Shown: positions 1 to 6,515 of the stretch, one piece after another
Layout: every line of letters starts with the position of its first letter
How positions within the stretch are numbered: the stretch's first letter is position 1
From: JAQUOA01 sp037443785
Lineage (GTDB): Bacteria; Bacteroidota; Ignavibacteria; UBA10030; UBA8401
Direction of reading: 5' to 3'
Length of the DNA: 20,072 bases
NCBI GenBank assembly: GCA_037443785.1
Contig: JBBINR010000050.1
Coordinates: 1-20,072 of the forward strand
Notes under the pieces: generated by a model
Told to the model about the DNA's origin: nothing
The model's input: only the letters and a program-made list of their open reading frames with translations
The model's database searches: none
Program-made: the position numbers and the translations under genes

Positions 1-1
1 C

Positions 2-2269
2 GAATCATATGGGCCTTTTTCAAAATGGGTAATCGAACATCCGGAATATTTTATTCAATCCGATCGTCCGCCATATCCAAACTATCAGTTTACCGGCCCG
101 AATTTATCCGATGATCCAACCATCGAATTACGAATCGAAGATAAATACTGGAGCCGAAGTGATGCTGCCGTCGTATTTCAGCGTGTCGATAAGCGATACG
201 GAGATGTCCGTTACATTTATCATGGCAACGACGGAACGAGCATGCCATGGAATGATACAGCGCAGCTTAATGTGCTGCGGGCCGACGTTCGCGAAGCAGT
301 CATTCAAAATATTTTCCATGTTGCGAGAAAATTTTCCATCATTCGCTTCGATGCTGCCATGACCCTCGCCAAAAAACATTTCCAGCGTCTGTGGTATCCA
401 ATGCCCGGAACAAGCGGCGTTCCATCAAGGGAAGATTTTGGATTGAGCCGTTCGGAGTTCGATGCAATGTTCCCGAAAGAATTTTGGAGGGAGGTCGTCG
501 ATCGATTCAATGCAGAAATGCCGCAAACATTATTGCTTGCCGAAGCATTTTGGTTGATGGAAGGATATTTCGTCCGAACTCTTGGGATGCACCGCGTGTA
601 TAATAGTGCATTCATGCACATGCTCATGAAAGAAGAAAATGAGAAATTCCGGAATCTCATAAAGAATACGCTGGAATATAATCCGGAAATTTTGAAGCGG
701 TACGTCAACTTCATGAGTAATCCCGATGAGGAAACGGCTGTTGCACAATTTGGAAAAGATGATAAATATTTTGGAGTGTCAACTGTGATGGTGACGCTTC
801 CCGGATTGCCGATGTTCGCACACGGTCAAATTGAAGGCTTCACGGAAAAATATGGCATGGAATATCAGCGCGCTTATTATAACGAATCAACCGATGAGTG
901 GTTGGTGCGACGGCACGAACATGAAATATTCCCATTGATGCATAAGCGGTACCTTTTCAGCCATGTATCGCATTTTGAATTTTATGATTTTCACGACGAG
1001 CGCGGGTTTGTTAATGAAAATGTTTTTGCATACTCCAACATCATTGGCAACGAACGTGCTGTCATACTCTTTCACAATACGTTTTCTGAAACGACGGGTT
1101 GGATACGAATTTCCGTACCAAAGGCTGAAAGCGAAGGAGGAAAGATTCGTTCTGTTTCATTAGGCGAAGGATTACAACTTAATGGCAACGATAAAATATT
1201 TTATCGGTATCGAGATCGAAAATCAAATCTGGAATATCTGATTTCTGGCAAGGAACTCCACCAGCACGGTCTGCGATTTGAATTGAAAGCGTTCCACTAT
1301 GCCGTTCTGATGGATTTTCAAGAAATCTATGATGAATCAGGGGAATACGAAAAAATTGCCAAACAAGTTCATCGAAAAGGTGTTTCCAATTTGGACGATC
1401 TGTTTAGAATTATCCATTTGCAACCACTGCACAAAGCTATCCGTGAATTTGCAGGCGAGGTAATGAAAAGAAATACGTCCGCTATTTTTTCAAAGTATGA
1501 AACGGTAATCAGCGAAACGCAAAAATATACTCGTCTATCAATCAATATCAATCAGCGACGGGAAGTCTTCAAAGAATTTTACGTCAGTACGGAAAAATAT
1601 CTTTCAGATGAACAGAATGGTATTCCAAAAAAACAAGCCAAAGGAAACGGTGCGTTACTATTCGATATGTTGTTTTATATTGCCTTTGAATTAGAAAATC
1701 TTAATTCTGAATTACAAAATAGTGGACGAGAAACGGTCTTTTCTGTGTTTCAACTTGAAAATGTTTTTGGAGGAATCCTTCACCTTTCGAGAACAAAGGA
1801 TGCCCAAATACACAATCAGGTTGCCCTGTTTAAGGTATTAGTAAAAAATAGAAATCTTATACTCGATGCCGGAATTTCCGATTCAACGTTGATTGAAGGA
1901 CTCTTTAATGATTTTGAAACGGCAGATTTTCTCAACGTTAATCTTCATAATGATATCTGGTACTTTAACAAGGAACAATTCGAGACATTGATTCGCTCGG
2001 TATTGTCCATCAGATTTATTGTAAATTCAGGGAATACTAAAACAAATAATCCTTTCTTACTAGAAAAGGATGTAGTTTTAGAAAAGATTGATCTTCTTGT
2101 GTCAAATTCGATTGATGCCGGATTTCAAGTAGAGAGTTTCAAAGAAAAACTATTGTCCAAGAAAGTAGTCAAAGAGGATACAACAAAGACAAAACGTATC
2201 GATGAGAAAACCCAAAAACAGCAAAAAAAAGGAATACGACGGAAATCACAAAACAAAAGAAAGCGATAG
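2..2269 (+). CDS. GH13 alpha-amylase-family glycosidase, 5' truncated by window edge
   Basis: The frame is open to the window edge, so this is the C-terminal ~755 residues of a longer protein. Numbering from the first full codon, the GH13 catalytic signatures are all present: nucleophile in IIRFDAAM (Asp ~117), general acid/base in LLLAEAFW (Glu ~181), and the third acid in SNPDEET (Asp ~242), where the usual His of NHDE is Pro. A region reading LPMFAHGQIEGF, then a beta-rich C-terminal domain, follow. The last ~300 residues are a helical extension of unknown role, ending in a strongly basic Lys/Arg tail. The family hydrolyses or transfers alpha-glucans; the exact substrate cannot be read from the sequence, and I see no secretion signal because the N-terminus is missing. 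It is a host gene outside the prophage, followed by a candidate sRNA and terminator. Confidence 0.85.
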   Translation, partial: ESYGPFSKWVIEHPEYFIQSDRPPYPNYQFTGPNLSDDPTIELRIEDKYWSRSDAAVVFQRVDKRYGDVRYIYHGNDGTSMPWNDTAQLNVLRADVREAVIQNIFHVARKFSIIRFDAAMTLAKKHFQRLWYPMPGTSGVPSREDFGLSRSEFDAMFPKEFWREVVDRFNAEMPQTLLLAEAFWLMEGYFVRTLGMHRVYNSAFMHMLMKEENEKFRNLIKNTLEYNPEILKRYVNFMSNPDEETAVAQFGKDDKYFGVSTVMVTLPGLPMFAHGQIEGFTEKYGMEYQRAYYNESTDEWLVRRHEHEIFPLMHKRYLFSHVSHFEFYDFHDERGFVNENVFAYSNIIGNERAVILFHNTFSETTGWIRISVPKAESEGGKIRSVSLGEGLQLNGNDKIFYRYRDRKSNLEYLISGKELHQHGLRFELKAFHYAVLMDFQEIYDESGEYEKIAKQVHRKGVSNLDDLFRIIHLQPLHKAIREFAGEVMKRNTSAIFSKYETVISETQKYTRLSININQRREVFKEFYVSTEKYLSDEQNGIPKKQAKGNGALLFDMLFYIAFELENLNSELQNSGRETVFSVFQLENVFGGILHLSRTKDAQIHNQVALFKVLVKNRNLILDAGISDSTLIEGLFNDFETADFLNVNLHNDIWYFNKEQFETLIRSVLSIRFIVNSGNTKTNNPFLLEKDVVLEKIDLLVSNSIDAGFQVESFKEKLLSKKVVKEDTTKTKRIDEKTQKQQKKGIRRKSQNKRKR

Positions 2270-2276
2270 ACGGACA

Positions 2277-2306
2277 TTGATTTTTAGAAAATTCTAATTA
2301 TATTTA
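2277..2306 (+). promoter_or_regulatory. putative promoter for the small RNA
   Basis: TTGATT (2277-2282) and TATTTA (2301-2306) are separated by 18 bases, giving a sigma70-like promoter starting just after the upstream gene's stop codon. It would start transcription at about 2312, within the first arm of the structured element. The boxes are imperfect and the region is AT-rich, so chance occurrence is possible. Confidence 0.35.
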
Positions 2307-2307
2307 A

Positions 2308-2389
2308 TCGACCTTTGCAACGCTTCCTCCCCTGAGTGTTGCATATTACTGGTCGAGCCAGACGGTCCCCCCAACGTCTGGCTTTTTTT
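2308..2389 (+). ncRNA. candidate small structured RNA with C-rich loops
   Basis: Three nested or adjacent helices can be drawn: P1 TCGACC 2308-2313 with GGTCGA 2351-2356; P2 TGCAACGCT 2316-2324 with AGTGTTGCA 2335-2343 (one G-U pair); and an intrinsic terminator GCCAGACG 2357-2364 with CGTCTGGC 2375-2382 plus a T tract. The P2 loop reads TCCTCCCCTG and the terminator loop GTCCCCCCAA. Both are C-rich and complementary to Shine-Dalgarno sequences. Such loops are typical of sRNAs that base-pair with ribosome binding sites, for example RNAIII and FasX of Gram-positives. It could instead be a leader or attenuator for the small membrane protein at 2410. I do not recognise a named Rfam family. Confidence 0.4.
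2356..2389 (+). terminator. intrinsic terminator
   Basis: A perfect 9-bp stem, AGCCAGACG (2356-2364) with CGTCTGGCT (2375-2383), has a 10-base loop and is followed by a run of T to 2389. It ends the transcript of the upstream glycosidase and/or the candidate small RNA. Confidence 0.85.
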
Positions 2390-2409
2390 ATTATTCAAAG
2401 GAAAGCACT

Positions 2410-2703
2410 ATGGCAAAGCAAGACCTCAAAGAAAAATCTGGAAAAAAGAAAATACGTCGGGAAGAACTTCTCAGTTTAGAATCGATAAATTACAAGATTA
2501 TTTTAGCGGGTGTCCTTGTTATTGTTATCGGATATTTTGCACTCAGTGCTCAACCATGGGATGGGTTTCTTCCGCTAACCTTGGCACCGATTCTTCTCGT
2601 GGTGGGATATTGTGTGATCATTCCTTTTGGAATTATTTATCGAAAGAAAAAAAGTGAAAATGGCAATGAGCCGTTAGCATCTTCACAAAATATATCGCAG
2701 TAA
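2410..2703 (+). CDS. small two-helix membrane protein (DUF3098-like)
   Basis: The 97-residue protein has a basic, Lys-rich cytoplasmic N-terminus (residues 1-27), a first membrane segment at about 28-47 (IILAGVLVIVIGYFALSA), a short loop with QPWDGF, a second segment at about 54-75 (LTLAPILLVVGYCVIIPF), and a basic polar tail. The LTLAPILLVxGY pattern resembles DUF3098 proteins common in Bacteroidota and related phyla; that match is from memory. The ATG is preceded by AAAGGAAA, a reasonable ribosome site. It lies between an intrinsic terminator and tRNA-Lys and is host DNA. Function unknown. Confidence 0.75.
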   Translation: MAKQDLKEKSGKKKIRREELLSLESINYKIILAGVLVIVIGYFALSAQPWDGFLPLTLAPILLVVGYCVIIPFGIIYRKKKSENGNEPLASSQNISQ

Positions 2704-2717
2704 AATTAAATCTACCG

Positions 2718-2746
2718 TTGCAAAACGCGAATTTTTTTTTTATATT
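2718..2746 (+). promoter_or_regulatory. promoter of tRNA-Lys
   Basis: TTGCAA (2718-2723), 17 bases including a T9 run, then TATATT (2741-2746) form a good sigma70-type promoter. It would start transcription around 2753, about 15 bases before the mature tRNA. Confidence 0.6.
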
Positions 2747-2767
2747 TATACACTACGTTATAAAAGC

Positions 2768-2839
2768 GATCGCGTAGCTCAGCGGTAGAGCATCTGCCTT
2801 TTAAGCAGAGGGTCGATGGTTCGAGACCATCCGCGATCA
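2768..2839 (+). tRNA. tRNA-Lys (anticodon TTT)
   Basis: A complete cloverleaf can be folded: acceptor GATCGCG 2768-2774 with CGCGATC 2832-2838; D arm GCTC/GAGC; anticodon arm TCTGC/GCAGA with loop CTTTTAA and anticodon TTT at 2800-2802; variable GGGTC; T arm GATGG-TTCGAGA-CCATC; discriminator A2839. The CCA is not encoded (CAC follows). A tyrosine integrase gene lies about 85 bases downstream, pointing toward the tRNA, which is the usual arrangement when the tRNA 3' end is the attachment site. Confidence 0.97.
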
Positions 2840-2840
2840 C
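2815..2840 (+). other. probable attL core (tRNA-Lys 3' end)
   Basis: The T arm and 3' acceptor strand of tRNA-Lys is the expected crossover segment for the adjacent integrase, since the phage copy restores the tRNA. The exact limits cannot be set because the matching attR copy is not in this window. The call rests on gene order, not on a visible duplication. Confidence 0.4.
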
Positions 2841-2869
2841 AAAAAGCCCTGTAAAATCAGGGCTTTTTT
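2841..2869. terminator. bidirectional intrinsic terminator between tRNA-Lys and int
   Basis: AAAAAGCCCTG (2841-2851) pairs perfectly with CAGGGCTTTTT (2858-2868) around a 6-base loop. The A and T tracts flank the GC core symmetrically, so it can stop both the tRNA transcript going right and the int operon going left. Confidence 0.9.
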
Positions 2870-2894
2870 ATTTAAGATTGATTGGTATTGTAAG

Positions 2895-2924
2895 GTGTGC
2901 CGTAAATTTGATAAAGTGTGCCGT
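2895..2924. repeat. two 9-bp direct repeats near attL (possible Int/Xis arm sites)
   Basis: GTGTGCCGT occurs at 2895-2903 and again at 2916-2924, exactly 21 bases (two helical turns) apart. The pair lies between the tRNA and the integrase stop codon. This position and phasing fit arm-type integrase or excisionase binding sites. Two copies only, so the assignment is tentative. Confidence 0.4.
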
Positions 2925-3955
2925 TAGCCTATGATTTTTGCAAGCCCCCTGGTGAAGGTCATAACCTCTTTTGTCGGCATATTGAAGTAATGAATCTGTC
3001 CGATTCGGTCGCCGGTATGGCCGACGATCTTTCGAATGAGCTGCTGCGGTACATTCAGCGATACGAGGAAGGAATAGCAGGTAGCACGAAGATCTTGAAT
3101 GGATGTATGGTCTATTCCGGCTTTGTCAACGATGCGTTCATAGACTCGTTTCAATCGCCGGTCACCGTAGGGAAATGGCTTTAATAAATTTTTTCGGGCT
3201 TTCAGCAGCTTCGCAGTCGGTGGCAGCATCATTACTTTTCGGTTGTATTTTGCTTTTGTTGCCCTGCCGATAAAAATTTCTTTTGCCACAAAATCGATAT
3301 CACCCCATTCTAAATTCAACGCTTCGTTAAGCCTTGTTCCGGTCAATAGATAAAAGCGGAAAATATCCGAGCGGTCGGGATAGAGCCGGTCTGCAGTAGC
3401 GAGCATCTTTTTAATTTCCTGCCTTGATAATATTCGGACTTCCTGCTGTTGGACTTTAACGAGTCGCACGGATTGCCAGATGTTTTCGTTAGAATAACCT
3501 GATTTTATAGCCCAATTCCAGACTTGCCGTAGGTTGCGGATATTCGTATTTGCGCTCACCGGACGCATGAATTTCACTGGTTTTTGCGTCGTTTTGTCTA
3601 TTTTAATAGGCTTTTTGAGAAGCCAGGAAAGAAATTCATCGGCAATTGCAGGGGTGATTTGCATTGGTGATGTAAATTGCCGGAACGTTAAGAGATTATC
3701 AAGGGCATTCTTTCGAGCGGCAATGGTTTTTTTCCGGACGCGATTTTCGAGCGATGCCAGGTAACGGGAAATAAATTCCTGCATCGGCAAACGTGCTGCC
3801 GGAATGCCTTGATTGAGGAGTTGATTCTCGAAGTTCTTGGCCTTCACCCGTGCAACAAATTTATCGGTGGTTTTAAGTGAACGACGAACGCGGCGAGGAC
3901 CAACGCCAATATCGGCGTACCAAAATTTTGATTTTTTCCGGCGGTAGAGTTCCAT
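2924..3955 (-). CDS. int: phage tyrosine-family integrase
   Basis: The 343-residue protein is a tyrosine recombinase. Its parts are a basic N-terminal arm-binding-like region (1-60), a SAM-like core-binding domain (about 60-165), and a catalytic domain with Arg208 in TGTRLNEAL, a lysine in the beta-hairpin (K234/K236), Arg290 in IQDLR, His313 in VGHTG and nucleophile Tyr323 in IHYFN. Box II reads QDLR rather than the usual HxxR, so the first His is Gln. It would integrate and excise the prophage at tRNA-Lys. It is the last gene of the leftward operon; its ATG is three bases beyond the stop of the lipoprotein gene, suggesting translational coupling. Transcription probably ends at the bidirectional terminator beside the tRNA. 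Confidence 0.93.
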   Translation of the reverse strand: MELYRRKKSKFWYADIGVGPRRVRRSLKTTDKFVARVKAKNFENQLLNQGIPAARLPMQEFISRYLASLENRVRKKTIAARKNALDNLLTFRQFTSPMQITPAIADEFLSWLLKKPIKIDKTTQKPVKFMRPVSANTNIRNLRQVWNWAIKSGYSNENIWQSVRLVKVQQQEVRILSRQEIKKMLATADRLYPDRSDIFRFYLLTGTRLNEALNLEWGDIDFVAKEIFIGRATKAKYNRKVMMLPPTAKLLKARKNLLKPFPYGDRRLKRVYERIVDKAGIDHTSIQDLRATCYSFLVSLNVPQQLIRKIVGHTGDRIGQIHYFNMPTKEVMTFTRGLAKIIG

Positions 3956-3958
3956 ACA

Positions 3959-4732
3959 TCATTTATAAAATTCGTAGGAATAATATCGGGTAACTTTCTT
4001 TTCACCAAATTCATCGAAGTAATATTCTTCTCGCAAAAAATTGGAACCATCATAGATCAATCTTCTGCCATACCAGCCATTCAATGGGAACGAAAAACTA
4101 TCGGCAGTCATAAAACCGGCGCCGTTGTAAATATAGGTATGATAATCTTCTGAGATTTTGTTCCCATGGTTGTCAAAGACAATATCGTCATAGGAGGTAT
4201 GTAAATTAGATTTTGTTTCCTCCTTCGTCGGAAATCCATTGTGGTCATAAAGATAAGATCTTCTTTCTTCTAAATCGCCGAAACGATATTTTGCGCGGAG
4301 TGATATCCTATTCGCGGTATCATACTGAAATGTCGTGCGTTCATGCCAGCCATCAATGATTGACAAGCGTCCGAGCGAGTCGTAATAATATTTTTGAATT
4401 TCTTTTTCGGAGATATCATTGGGGAACCAATCTGCCGTTTCGATTAATTTTCCGGATCTATCATAACGTTTGCTTCCAAACCGATAGGGTTCCTTCGCAA
4501 GTTGTTTTCCATAAAAGACAGTGAAAATTTTCCATGTTATTTTTTTAATCTTATTTTGCCGTGCAAACGTACATTCTTTTTCATAGTCAGAGACGTATTT
4601 CCCTCGTTCCTTGGATTCTGGTTGATGATGGTAGTCAGAGCATGCCCCGGTCGCAAATGCAATGAGGAGAAAAATTTTCGTAGAAAAGCATGTGGAGAGC
4701 AAACGTGCGCGCCTTAATATCATCGGAATCAT
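3959..4732 (-). CDS. putative YD-repeat-like lipoprotein (lysogenic conversion candidate)
   Basis: The reading frame is open further upstream, but an ATG at 4732 gives 257 residues with a convincing export signal: basic MIPMILRRAR, hydrophobic KIFLLIAFATGA, and Cys31 as a possible lipidation site. The lipobox ATGAC is not canonical. The mature part is rich in Tyr, Asp and Gly, with repeating YD-type units such as YYYDSLGRL, FQYDTANRI, YLYDHNGF and YIYNGAGF, reminiscent of RHS/YD-repeat beta structures or MORN-like antitoxin repeats. It is encoded within the lysogeny operon between immA-like and int, so it should be expressed in the lysogen. Its start overlaps the immA-like gene by 98 bases. 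A role in surface modification or superinfection exclusion is an inference. Start position uncertain. Confidence 0.6.
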   Translation of the reverse strand: MIPMILRRARLLSTCFSTKIFLLIAFATGACSDYHHQPESKERGKYVSDYEKECTFARQNKIKKITWKIFTVFYGKQLAKEPYRFGSKRYDRSGKLIETADWFPNDISEKEIQKYYYDSLGRLSIIDGWHERTTFQYDTANRISLRAKYRFGDLEERRSYLYDHNGFPTKEETKSNLHTSYDDIVFDNHGNKISEDYHTYIYNGAGFMTADSFSFPLNGWYGRRLIYDGSNFLREEYYFDEFGEKKVTRYYSYEFYK

Positions 4733-5054
4733 ACGCAATCGATTGGTCACGGTCGGGACCGAAAAGGAAGTGATACAGCTCATGCCAGAGCGCTTCGCGT
4801 TTAGCCTGCGGCGAAAGATGTTTGTTATAGATAAAAATATTTGAGTGCCCGGTTCGGATGAATGTTCCATGAACTTCCTTTTCCAAGTAAGCGGGGATAA
4901 TTTTTATATCAAAGGCATTGCAAATTTTAATGATACAAAAATGGTGTTGATATTGTCGTTGAAACGATTGTATCGCCGGAAGTAACTTGTCCACAAATAA
5001 AAGGGCGCAACCCAACTGGCACCCGGTCTGAGGCACTGAGATGCCCAACGCCAA
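4635..5054 (-). CDS. ImmA/IrrE-type metallopeptidase
   Basis: The protein carries the zinc-protease motif HELYH (residues 91-95 from the TTG at 5054), followed at suitable distance by DDIKARTFALHML, matching the acidic-ligand helix of ImmA/IrrE peptidases. In ICEBs1 and related phages ImmA cleaves the partner HTH repressor to induce the element, and here the short repressor lies immediately upstream in the same operon. The start is doubtful: no in-frame ATG precedes the motif, and the first ~20 codons lie in an unusually GC-rich patch. The GTG at 4994 is an alternative. The C-terminus overlaps the lipoprotein signal-peptide region in another frame. The family assignment is good; the start is not. 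Confidence 0.7.
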   Translation of the reverse strand: MALGISVPQTGCQLGCALLFVDKLLPAIQSFQRQYQHHFCIIKICNAFDIKIIPAYLEKEVHGTFIRTGHSNIFIYNKHLSPQAKREALWHELYHFLFGPDRDQSIAYDSDDIKARTFALHMLFYENFSPHCICDRGML

Positions 5055-5239
5055 AGAGCAATCAGGCCACGCCCATAATGAGCATGACGATTGCTTTCGA
5101 CGTTTGGAAATTCTCAGTTTTCAGACCGAAGCAATGCCGCTTACGCAGATATTAGAAATTAATAAGCAATAAATGAGCTCAATGAATTTTTCTGCCAAGC
5201 ATGCAAACGATGTACCATTTTATGACCCCGCCAACCTCT

Positions 5240-5665
5240 CTATTTTTTTCCTTTCGGTTTTAGTGATACAAATTTTTCTACAATTGTAGCAATTGTTTCG
5301 ATATCATCGGGTGAAACATCTTCGAGAAGTTTTGCCAATAGTTTATATTTTGCCTTTGTCTTATTTGATAAACCGGAAGGGGCGAAGAAGTGTACCTCGG
5401 GTTCTTTGATTAAATTCTGATTGTTATTGATAGTATACCCACCTTTTGCTTTTATCTGTTCTTCCAATTTCAGCAATTCATCAAGAGGGTAACCAAGCGC
5501 ATTCAGTTTTTTAAGCGTATGTAAACCCGGTTCATAATAGCCATTGAGCAACTGGCTTGCCGCTGATTGACCTATATTCATCGCCCGCGCAAATTCGTTC
5601 ACACTACCAAAGGTAGCAAGAGCCCAATTCTTTAAATGGCTGTTTTCAGCGGTTTTTTTTGTCAT
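5240..5665 (-). CDS. phage repressor, XRE-type helix-turn-helix
   Basis: The 141-residue protein has an N-terminal HTH (about residues 21-43, SVNEFARAMNIGQSAASQLL) like the lambda-repressor/XRE family, then a linker and a C-terminal helical segment (ending SLKPKGKK) likely to oligomerise. There is no S24 autoprotease domain, so it is probably not self-cleaved by RecA. The ImmA-like protease downstream is the likely inactivator. It is divergently transcribed from the early genes, and two matching palindromes (5675-5690, 5709-5724) upstream of its ATG are probable operators. It should hold the lysogenic state. Confidence 0.85.
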   Translation of the reverse strand: MTKKTAENSHLKNWALATFGSVNEFARAMNIGQSAASQLLNGYYEPGLHTLKKLNALGYPLDELLKLEEQIKAKGGYTINNNQNLIKEPEVHFFAPSGLSNKTKAKYKLLAKLLEDVSPDDIETIATIVEKFVSLKPKGKK

Positions 5666-5674
5666 TTTAAATTA

Positions 5675-5690
5675 ATTAGTAATAACTAAT
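5675..5690. promoter_or_regulatory. repressor operator O1
   Basis: A perfect inverted repeat, ATTAGT-AATA-ACTAAT, starts ten bases upstream of the repressor ATG. It overlaps the place where the leftward -10 (TTACTA on the minus strand, 5682-5677) would lie if the leftward -35 is TTGTCA (5705-5700). Its half-sites recur in O2, 34 bases centre to centre. Confidence 0.65.
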
Positions 5691-5698
5691 AAAAACAC

Positions 5699-5727
5699 TT
5701 GACAAGATATTAGTAACTACTTATATT
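5699..5727 (+). promoter_or_regulatory. rightward early promoter (PR-like)
   Basis: A consensus TTGACA (5699-5704) and TATATT (5722-5727) are 17 bases apart. The -10 region also reads TATATTTG (5722-5729), the TAnnTTTG form described for Bacteroidota. It would start transcription near 5734 and drive the cro-like gene and the early operon. The -35 overlaps a minus-strand TTGTCA (5705-5700), so the two divergent promoters share their -35 bases and should compete. Confidence 0.8.
5709..5724. promoter_or_regulatory. repressor operator O2
   Basis: ATTAGT-AACT-ACTTAT is a near-perfect copy of O1 (one mismatch in the right half-site) with the same 6-4-6 spacing. It fills the spacer between the -35 and -10 of the rightward promoter and would block RNA polymerase when bound. 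Confidence 0.65.
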
Positions 5728-5731
5728 TGTT

Positions 5732-5747
5732 TTGTAGTCTATTACAA
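5732..5747. promoter_or_regulatory. third palindrome at the rightward start site
   Basis: TTGTAG-TCTA-TTACAA is a 6-4-6 inverted repeat with one mismatch, covering the predicted start of the rightward transcript. Its half-sites differ from O1 and O2, so it may be a separate Cro site rather than a third repressor operator. Confidence 0.4.
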
Positions 5748-5777
5748 GAATTTTGCAACACATTCTAAAATAATAAG

Positions 5778-6023
5778 ATGGCATCAAAGAAACAAACGCA
5801 CACCGATTCTCTCGTCGAACAAATCAAGGCGACCAACATACCGATGACTATTTTTGCAAAAGAAAGCGGCATCAAATACGCACGGTTTGTTCTTATTGTC
5901 CGCCGAACTATGGAACCAACATACGAAGAAGCGATACGCATCAAAGAAGTAATCCCAAAAATAATTAAAAGAGAAATTGACCGTGTTGAATTACTGAAAT
6001 CAAAATACGCTCATCAATTGTAG
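5778..6023 (+). CDS. Cro-like early DNA-binding protein
   Basis: The 81-residue basic protein is the first gene of the rightward operon. It carries an HTH-like stretch (about residues 20-42, IPMTIFAKESGIKYARF) followed by a helical, charged C-terminus. Position opposite the repressor, size and HTH suggest a Cro-type regulator that turns down the lysogeny promoter. No clear Shine-Dalgarno precedes its ATG. The function is inferred mainly from location. Confidence 0.6.
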   Translation: MASKKQTHTDSLVEQIKATNIPMTIFAKESGIKYARFVLIVRRTMEPTYEEAIRIKEVIPKIIKREIDRVELLKSKYAHQL

Positions 6024-6041
6024 TTATCACGCATAATCACG
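6024..6041. repeat. tandem 8-bp repeats before the CII-like gene
   Basis: TTATCACG (6024-6031) and TAATCACG (6034-6041) sit ten bases apart, one helical turn, just upstream of the GGGAG ribosome site of the next gene. They could bind a regulator on one face of the DNA. Only two short copies are present, so this is weak. Confidence 0.25.
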
Positions 6042-6050
6042 GGAGAAAAT

Positions 6051-6515
6051 ATGCACACCAATCAGCCAAGCAAACAAGAAGACGCTAATCTTGTAAAATT
6101 CCATCTATTCGAAGCAATCCGAGCGCGGAGAATAAAGCAAGAAGTCATAGCGCGCATTCTTGATGTGAACCAATCGACAGTCTCGCGGATGACATCTCCG
6201 GATAACGACATCAACATTGCCGTCTATCAGTTAAAACTTTTATACGATAATGAATTCACACGGGGGATAGCGGAAGAAATGCTGCAATCGATCGGCGGTC
6301 GATTTACTGAATTTGAATTAGATCCTACCGACGGGAATCTTTTGGATGAATTTTTAGAAGCGACAAACGAAAACGGAAAATTCGCTGAAATCATGAAAGA
6401 CGGAGTGCAAAAAAGCGAGCATAAAAAACTTTTACAAATTGCGAACAATTTTGAAAAGCTCGCATCACACATTCGCGCCGAAGTGAGTAAGCTGAAAGTG
6501 AATGAGTCGAAATAA
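6051..6515 (+). CDS. CII-like HTH regulator
   Basis: The 154-residue protein has an N-terminal HTH (about 22-48: RIKQEVIARILDVNQSTVSRM) resembling phage CII/XRE regulators, a middle region, and a C-terminal helix rich in charged residues (110-154) that could oligomerise. GGGAG at 6041-6045 is a good ribosome site for the ATG. Its place after the cro-like gene matches cII in lambdoid phages. Whether it activates lysogeny promoters is not visible. It overlaps the next tiny gene by 14 bases. Confidence 0.65.
   Translation: MHTNQPSKQEDANLVKFHLFEAIRARRIKQEVIARILDVNQSTVSRMTSPDNDINIAVYQLKLLYDNEFTRGIAEEMLQSIGGRFTEFELDPTDGNLLDEFLEATNENGKFAEIMKDGVQKSEHKKLLQIANNFEKLASHIRAEVSKLKVNESK

Noticed and set aside
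242..2269. Taking the ATG at 242 as the true start of the glycosidase
   Set aside because: The frame is open to the window edge with protein-like sequence upstream, so the gene is truncated by the window.
5041..5172. 43-codon plus-strand frame opposite the peptidase upstream region
   Set aside because: No ribosome site, opposite to the operon direction, and a composition giving no recognisable protein. Probably chance.
6034..6044. TAATCACGGGA matching in inverted orientation at 20025-20035
   Set aside because: An 11-base match in 20 kb is expected many times by chance; no longer repeat surrounds it.
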